Shown: positions 5,341 through 9,258 of the stretch, in pieces
Layout: each line of letters starts with the position of its first letter
Position numbering within the stretch: position 1 is the first letter of the stretch
Source of the DNA: Christensenellaceae bacterium
GTDB lineage: Bacteria; Bacillota; Clostridia; Christensenellales; SZUA-584
Direction: 5' to 3'
DNA length: 9,258 bases
Assembly (NCBI GenBank): GCA_012719815.1
Contig: JAAXZP010000156.1
Coordinates: forward strand, 1 to 9,258
The notes under the pieces: model-generated
The model's input: the letters and a program-made list of their open reading frames with translations, nothing else
Told to the model about the DNA's origin: nothing
Databases searched by the model: none
Position numbers and translations under genes: made by a program

Positions 5341-5787
5341 CTAAAAAGCTCGCTTTGAATCCAGCAGTATGGTCACCGGGCCGTCGCCCATACTGGAAAC
5401 CTCCATGTGCGCCCCGAAGACCCCGGTCTCTACCGGCAGCCCCAGCCCGCGCAGCGCGGCCACACAATCGTCCAGCAGCTTTTTCGCTTCGTCCGGCGGC
5501 GCCGCCCGCATAAAATCCGGCCGGTTGCCGCGGCGCACGTCGCCCAGCAGCGTGAACTGCGACACAACCAGCAGCGACCCGCCGATATCCCGCACGCTGT
5601 CCGTCATCTTGCCGTCCCGCTCGAAAACGCGCAGGTTCGCGAGCTTGCGCACGATATAGTCGACGTCCTCCTGGCCGTCGCCCTGCGCCACGCCGATAAG
5701 CGCCAGCAGCCCCGGCCCGATTTTGCCGACAATTTTGCCGTTCACCGTCACGCTCGCGGCGGACACCCTCTGCACCACTGCTATCAT
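5341..5787 (-). CDS. dtd: D-aminoacyl-tRNA deacylase
   Basis: Dtd removes D-amino acids (and glycine mischarged on tRNA-Ala) from tRNAs, protecting translation. The 148-residue length and the start MIAVVQRVSAASV are typical. The conserved SQFTLLGD lies at 76-83 and the Gly-cisPro element GPVT at 136-139, both of which build the substrate pocket. One oddity: the family motif before the Gly-Pro is usually NxGPxT, but here it is G134-D-G-P-V-T. The ATG overlaps the rel stop as ATGA, and no ribosome binding site precedes it, suggesting translational coupling. Adjacency to rel is conserved across Bacillota. Everything else looks intact and functional. Confidence 0.96.
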   Translation of the reverse strand: MIAVVQRVSAASVTVNGKIVGKIGPGLLALIGVAQGDGQEDVDYIVRKLANLRVFERDGKMTDSVRDIGGSLLVVSQFTLLGDVRRGNRPDFMRAAPPDEAKKLLDDCVAALRGLGLPVETGVFGAHMEVSSMGDGPVTILLDSKRAF

Positions 5788-7946
5788 CTGTGTATGCGGA
5801 ACACGTCCCGCACTCCTTCTATGCTGCGCAGCCCTTTCACGATAGCGTCCAGCTGGGAGGTATCGCTGATCTCGAAGCCGAACACCATGTTGGCTGTCCG
5901 GTTTTTGCCCATTCTGGCATTGACCGACGTAATCGAAAAGCCCATGTTGAACAGCTTGTTGGACACCTCGGCGATAAGCCCGCTGCGGTCGTCCGCAATC
6001 ACCTGTATTTCCACGTTATAAGAGGATTTGTCGCTGGTGGACCACAACACTTCGATCATCCGGCCCGACTCGAAGTCCTCGGTGGTCACGTTGGGGCAGT
6101 CGCTGCGGTGCACGGATACGCCTCGCCCGCGGGTGATGTAGCCCACGATGCTGTCGCCCGGCACCGGGTTGCAGCACTTCGCAAAGCGCACCAGTATATC
6201 GTCGTAACCCTTGACGATGACACCGCTCGCCTCGCCGGACCGCCGCGCGCGCGTCTGAGACGACGCGTCTTCGGGCAGCATCTTATTTTCGTGACGGTAC
6301 TGCTCGATCAGCTTGTGCAGTATCTGGCCGGTGGTAATGCTGCCGTAGCCTACCGCCGCGTAAATATCCTCCGGCGTGGACAGCGTGAACTTCTTGTAGA
6401 CGCTCCGCAACCACTCCGGCTTGAAAAGGTCCTTCAGTTCATAGCCGCGCCGCCGTGCTTCCTTCTCCAGCATGTCGCGGCCCTTGACGATATTCTCTTC
6501 CTTAAGCTCCTTGCGGAACCAGTTGCGGATCTTGCTCTTGGCCTGTGACGTCTTGACGATTTTGAGCCAGTCGCGCGAGGGGCCCTTGGACGCGGGGGAC
6601 GTGATGATCTCCACAATATCGCCCGACTTTAGTTCATACGACAGCGGCACGATTTTGCCGTTCACCTTGGCGCCGATGCACCGGTTGCCGATCTCGCTGT
6701 GGATGCCGTACGCAAAATCCAGCGGCGTGGCACCCTGTATGAACTCCTTGACGTCGCCCTTGGGCGTAAACACGTATACCTTGTCGGAAAAGAAGTCGAC
6801 CTTGAGCGTTTCCATGAACTCGCGCGAGTCGCGCGTATCGGTCTGCCACTCCAGCATCTCGCGCAGCCACGCGAGTTTTTTGTCCATGTCGTCCTGCGTG
6901 GTGCCTTCCTTGTACCGCCAGTGCGCCGCGATGCCGTATTCCGCGGTGGAATGCATCTCGTGCGTGCGGATCTGCACCTCGAACGGCCGGCCGCCCTTGC
7001 CCACCACCGTGGTGTGAATGGACTGGTACATGTTCTGCTTGGGCACTGCAATGTAATCCTTAAACCGCCCGGGAATGGGTTTCCATACGGTGTGCACCGT
7101 GCCCAGCACCGCGTAGCAGTCGCGCACCGTCTTGACGATGATGCGCACCGCGATGAGGTCGTAAACTTCCTCAAACGAGCGCTGCTTCTTGCGGATTTTG
7201 TTGTATATGCTGTAAATATGCTTGGGGCGGCCTTCCACTTCCGCCTCCACATTGATCTTTTTCAGCTGTTCCTTGATCTCCGCCACCACTTCCGCGATGT
7301 ATTGCCGGCGCTCGGCGCGCGTTTCCGCCAGTTTGGCGGCGATTTCATAATAGGCTTTCTCGTCGATATACTTGAGCGCCAGGTCTTCCAGTTCCCATTT
7401 GATGGCGTTGATGCCCAGCCGGTGCGCCAGCGGCGCAAATATCTCCAGCGTCTCTTTCACCTTTTCAATGCGCTTGCCTTCCGGCTGGTACTTCAGCGTG
7501 CGCATGTTGTGCAGCCGGTCCGCCAGTTTCACCAGTATCACGCGGATGTCGCTCGCCATCGCGAGAAACATCTTGCGCAGGTATTCCGCCTGGTGCTCTT
7601 CCTTGGACGCAAACGTCACCTTGCCGACCTTGGTCACGCCGTCCACAAGCTGCGCAATCTCCGCGCCGAATTCCGCCTCGATCTGCGACAGCGTCACCGA
7701 GGTATCTTCCACGATATCGTGAAACAGTCCGGCCACCACCGTGGAAATGTCCAGACCCAGCTCGACGAGTATGCGGGCCACCTCGCGCGGATGCACAAAA
7801 AAGGGCTCTCCCGAAAGGCGCATCTGCCCCTGGTGCGCCTGTTCCGCAAACAAATAAGCCTTCTCAAAAAAGGCTGCGTCCTCGGCGCTGTACCGGCTCT
7901 TTACCTCGTCAAGCAGCGATTGCGCGCTGTGCTGTTTATCGTCCAT
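5784..7946 (-). CDS. relA: Bifunctional (p)ppGpp synthetase/hydrolase (Rel/RSH)
   Basis: This 720-residue long RSH enzyme makes and degrades the alarmone (p)ppGpp on the ribosome during amino acid starvation. The HD hydrolase domain is complete: H52 in HPREVA, HDIVED at 76-81, and ADRLHNM at 142-148. The synthetase domain contains RPKHIYSIYNKI (240-251) and, at 294-297, RFKD, the motif of bifunctional Rel/SpoT enzymes rather than the ExDD of RelA-only enzymes, then QSIHTTV (308-314) and EVQIRT (323-328). The C-terminal half has a TGS domain (about 388-450), a Cys/His segment with CCNPVPGDSIVGY (591-603), H613 and C617, and an ACT domain (about 644-715). The ATG lies inside the last codons of recJ, with GAGG 9 bases upstream. 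dtd overlaps its stop. Also called rel or rsh. Confidence 0.97.
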   Translation of the reverse strand: MDDKQHSAQSLLDEVKSRYSAEDAAFFEKAYLFAEQAHQGQMRLSGEPFFVHPREVARILVELGLDISTVVAGLFHDIVEDTSVTLSQIEAEFGAEIAQLVDGVTKVGKVTFASKEEHQAEYLRKMFLAMASDIRVILVKLADRLHNMRTLKYQPEGKRIEKVKETLEIFAPLAHRLGINAIKWELEDLALKYIDEKAYYEIAAKLAETRAERRQYIAEVVAEIKEQLKKINVEAEVEGRPKHIYSIYNKIRKKQRSFEEVYDLIAVRIIVKTVRDCYAVLGTVHTVWKPIPGRFKDYIAVPKQNMYQSIHTTVVGKGGRPFEVQIRTHEMHSTAEYGIAAHWRYKEGTTQDDMDKKLAWLREMLEWQTDTRDSREFMETLKVDFFSDKVYVFTPKGDVKEFIQGATPLDFAYGIHSEIGNRCIGAKVNGKIVPLSYELKSGDIVEIITSPASKGPSRDWLKIVKTSQAKSKIRNWFRKELKEENIVKGRDMLEKEARRRGYELKDLFKPEWLRSVYKKFTLSTPEDIYAAVGYGSITTGQILHKLIEQYRHENKMLPEDASSQTRARRSGEASGVIVKGYDDILVRFAKCCNPVPGDSIVGYITRGRGVSVHRSDCPNVTTEDFESGRMIEVLWSTSDKSSYNVEIQVIADDRSGLIAEVSNKLFNMGFSITSVNARMGKNRTANMVFGFEISDTSQLDAIVKGLRSIEGVRDVFRIHR

Positions 7947-9258
7947 TAATCAGATCCTCAAAACTCCTGTATACGGCGCTGTCGCGCAGCTCCCTCCGCG
8001 GCCCCGTTTTATTAATAAAAGTTATTTTATCATTTTTATCGACATCAATCAACTCAAGCTCGGCAAACACGCGCAGCGCGAACGCCGCCTGGGGGACTTC
8101 CAGCGAAAGCTGCGACGCCAGATCGCGCGGCGTGCGTTTCGCGCGAGCAAGCAAAGGCCGCATCCGGCGGTAGATGGCGAGCAGTTCCTCGCGGTTGAGG
8201 AAGCACCGGGCTGCCGCCTCCCGGTAAGCCTCCCGCAGCCTGCCGTCGAAGAATGCGGGCGGTTCCGCCACACCGATATGGATCACGCGCGGGTGTCCGG
8301 GCACCGCGCCGCACGCGATACAGTTGCCCGGTGTATAGGATTTGCGGTCCCAGAGCACCAGCCGCCCTTCCTTCAGCGCGGCCAGCACCGGCTCCATCGC
8401 CACCAGCCGCTCCAGCGCAGGCACGGTGGACGCCACCAGGCACAGCCCGAGATGGCTGGCCTTCAGCGCTTCGTCCACAAGCCGCGCAAAACCGGCTTCG
8501 TCCGACTCCGGCGCGCCTTCGGCTGCGAGGCGCACCACCTCGTTCATCAGCCCGTCCGCCGTCCGCCACGCGTTATCGTCCAGGAAGCTTTTCAGCAGGG
8601 CCGCATCAAAGCGCGGCGCGAAATCGCGCACGATCACCTGCGGGCAGCCGGAAAAACTGTCAATGCCCGCCTCGCATAAGAGGTCGGCTTGACCCGGCAG
8701 CAGCGCGTGCGCATCGGCAAACCCGAAGCTCACCGCATCCAGCGCCTTATCCCCCTGCTTCAGCGTGAATTTCAGATGCGCCTGGTCGCGGCCGACAAAC
8801 CGCACGCCCGTCAGCTCGGCATCTCGTATCACAAACACCGGCTGCTCGTTCTCCGGCCCGAAGGGCTCCAGCCGCGCGAGGTCTTCCACGAACCGGTGCG
8901 TCACGTCGCCCGCGGACAGCTCCATATCGTACAGCTTCTGCGGCACGAACACCGACTCGTCGTAATGCGCCCGGATGTACGCGCACACGTCGGCTCGCAG
9001 GCTGTTAAGCCGCTCCGGCCGTATGGTCAGCCCCGCCGCCTGGGCGTGGCCGCCGAACTTCTCGTAGCTGTCCGCAAACGCCCCCAGCACCTCATATATG
9101 TTGATGCCCGGCACGCTGCGAGCCGAGCCAATCAGGTCGCCCTCGCCACCGAACAGCACGCACGGCCGGTAATACTTCTCCGCCAGCTTGGCCGCGGCGA
9201 TACCGATCACGCCGGCGTTCCAGCGGCTGTCCGCCAGCAGTATCGCAGGGTCCGTATG
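7936..9258 (-). CDS. recJ: Single-stranded-DNA-specific exonuclease RecJ, C-terminal part (5' end outside window)
   Basis: The frame is open to the window edge, giving the last 440 residues of RecJ, the 5'-to-3' single-strand exonuclease used in recombination and repair. The fragment starts within the DHHA1 region: SRWNAGVIGIAAAKLAEKYY, then GSARS (fragment residues 44-48) and GGHAQAAG (69-76), which contact the DNA backbone. PFGPENEQPVF (132-142) begins the OB-fold domain. A further 230 or so residues form the extra C-terminal domain seen in long RecJ proteins of Bacillota (B. subtilis form about 786 residues). The DHH catalytic motifs would lie upstream and cannot be checked. The GTG at 9210 is internal, not a start. 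The stop overlaps the rel start by 11 bases. Confidence 0.95.
   Translation of the reverse strand, partial: HTDPAILLADSRWNAGVIGIAAAKLAEKYYRPCVLFGGEGDLIGSARSVPGINIYEVLGAFADSYEKFGGHAQAAGLTIRPERLNSLRADVCAYIRAHYDESVFVPQKLYDMELSAGDVTHRFVEDLARLEPFGPENEQPVFVIRDAELTGVRFVGRDQAHLKFTLKQGDKALDAVSFGFADAHALLPGQADLLCEAGIDSFSGCPQVIVRDFAPRFDAALLKSFLDDNAWRTADGLMNEVVRLAAEGAPESDEAGFARLVDEALKASHLGLCLVASTVPALERLVAMEPVLAALKEGRLVLWDRKSYTPGNCIACGAVPGHPRVIHIGVAEPPAFFDGRLREAYREAAARCFLNREELLAIYRRMRPLLARAKRTPRDLASQLSLEVPQAAFALRVFAELELIDVDKNDKITFINKTGPRRELRDSAVYRSFEDLINGR

Noticed and set aside
6699..7949. A 416-codon open frame on the plus strand, antisense to the (p)ppGpp synthetase gene
   Set aside because: It is antisense to a clearly identified gene over its whole length. 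The His/Arg/Leu-rich translation is what the complement of GC-biased codons yields, and no family motif is seen.
7936..9210. GTG at 9210 as the true start of the recJ-like gene
   Set aside because: The frame continues upstream to the window edge with RecJ-like residues (SRWNAG before VIGIA), and the catalytic DHH half must lie further upstream.

Overview
The window reads as a chromosomal housekeeping segment of a GC-rich, Gram-positive Clostridia-type bacterium (phylum Bacillota). This is inferred from the clostridial gene neighbourhood (long RecJ, bifunctional Rel, Dtd, a GloB-like hydrolase and HemZ in series; DUF177-rpmF-plsX-acpP-rnc in series), from strong AGGAGG-type ribosome binding sites, TTG starts and sigma-A-like promoters, and from the HemZ type of radical-SAM enzyme. 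All supported genes lie on the minus strand, so transcription runs from high to low coordinates. I see no mobile element, CRISPR array, tRNA, rRNA or clear sign of horizontal transfer.

Upstream block (9258 to 3253, minus strand): the 3' part of recJ (single-strand exonuclease), the (p)ppGpp synthetase/hydrolase gene (rel/rsh family), dtd (D-aminoacyl-tRNA deacylase), a GloB/YcbL-like metallo-beta-lactamase-fold hydrolase, and hemZ. Junctions overlap by 11 or 4 bases or are 19 bases apart, so this looks like one tightly coupled operon. The apt gene found between recJ and rel in Bacillus is absent.

Middle junction (3252 to 2064): a 122-base gap after hemZ holds a near-consensus sigma-A promoter with a 13-base palindrome just upstream. 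It drives a DUF177/YceD-family gene and rpmF (ribosomal protein L32). These two are separated by an unusually long 168-base spacer containing hairpins and a marginal 54-codon reading frame. A clear intrinsic terminator follows rpmF. A second candidate promoter lies in the 205-base gap before plsX.

Downstream block (2063 to 1, minus strand): plsX (acyl-phosphate synthesis for phospholipids), acpP (acyl carrier protein), rnc (RNase III), and the first 15 codons of another gene. fabD and fabG, which separate plsX from acpP in Bacillus, are absent. The gene after rnc does not begin like smc.

Together the genes cover stringent response, translation quality control, ribosome assembly, membrane lipid supply and RNA processing. 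I found no convincing new multi-gene system. The points most worth a second look are the DUF177-rpmF spacer, the promoter/palindrome pair before DUF177, a hairpin ahead of rnc, and a changed residue in the Dtd active-site motif.
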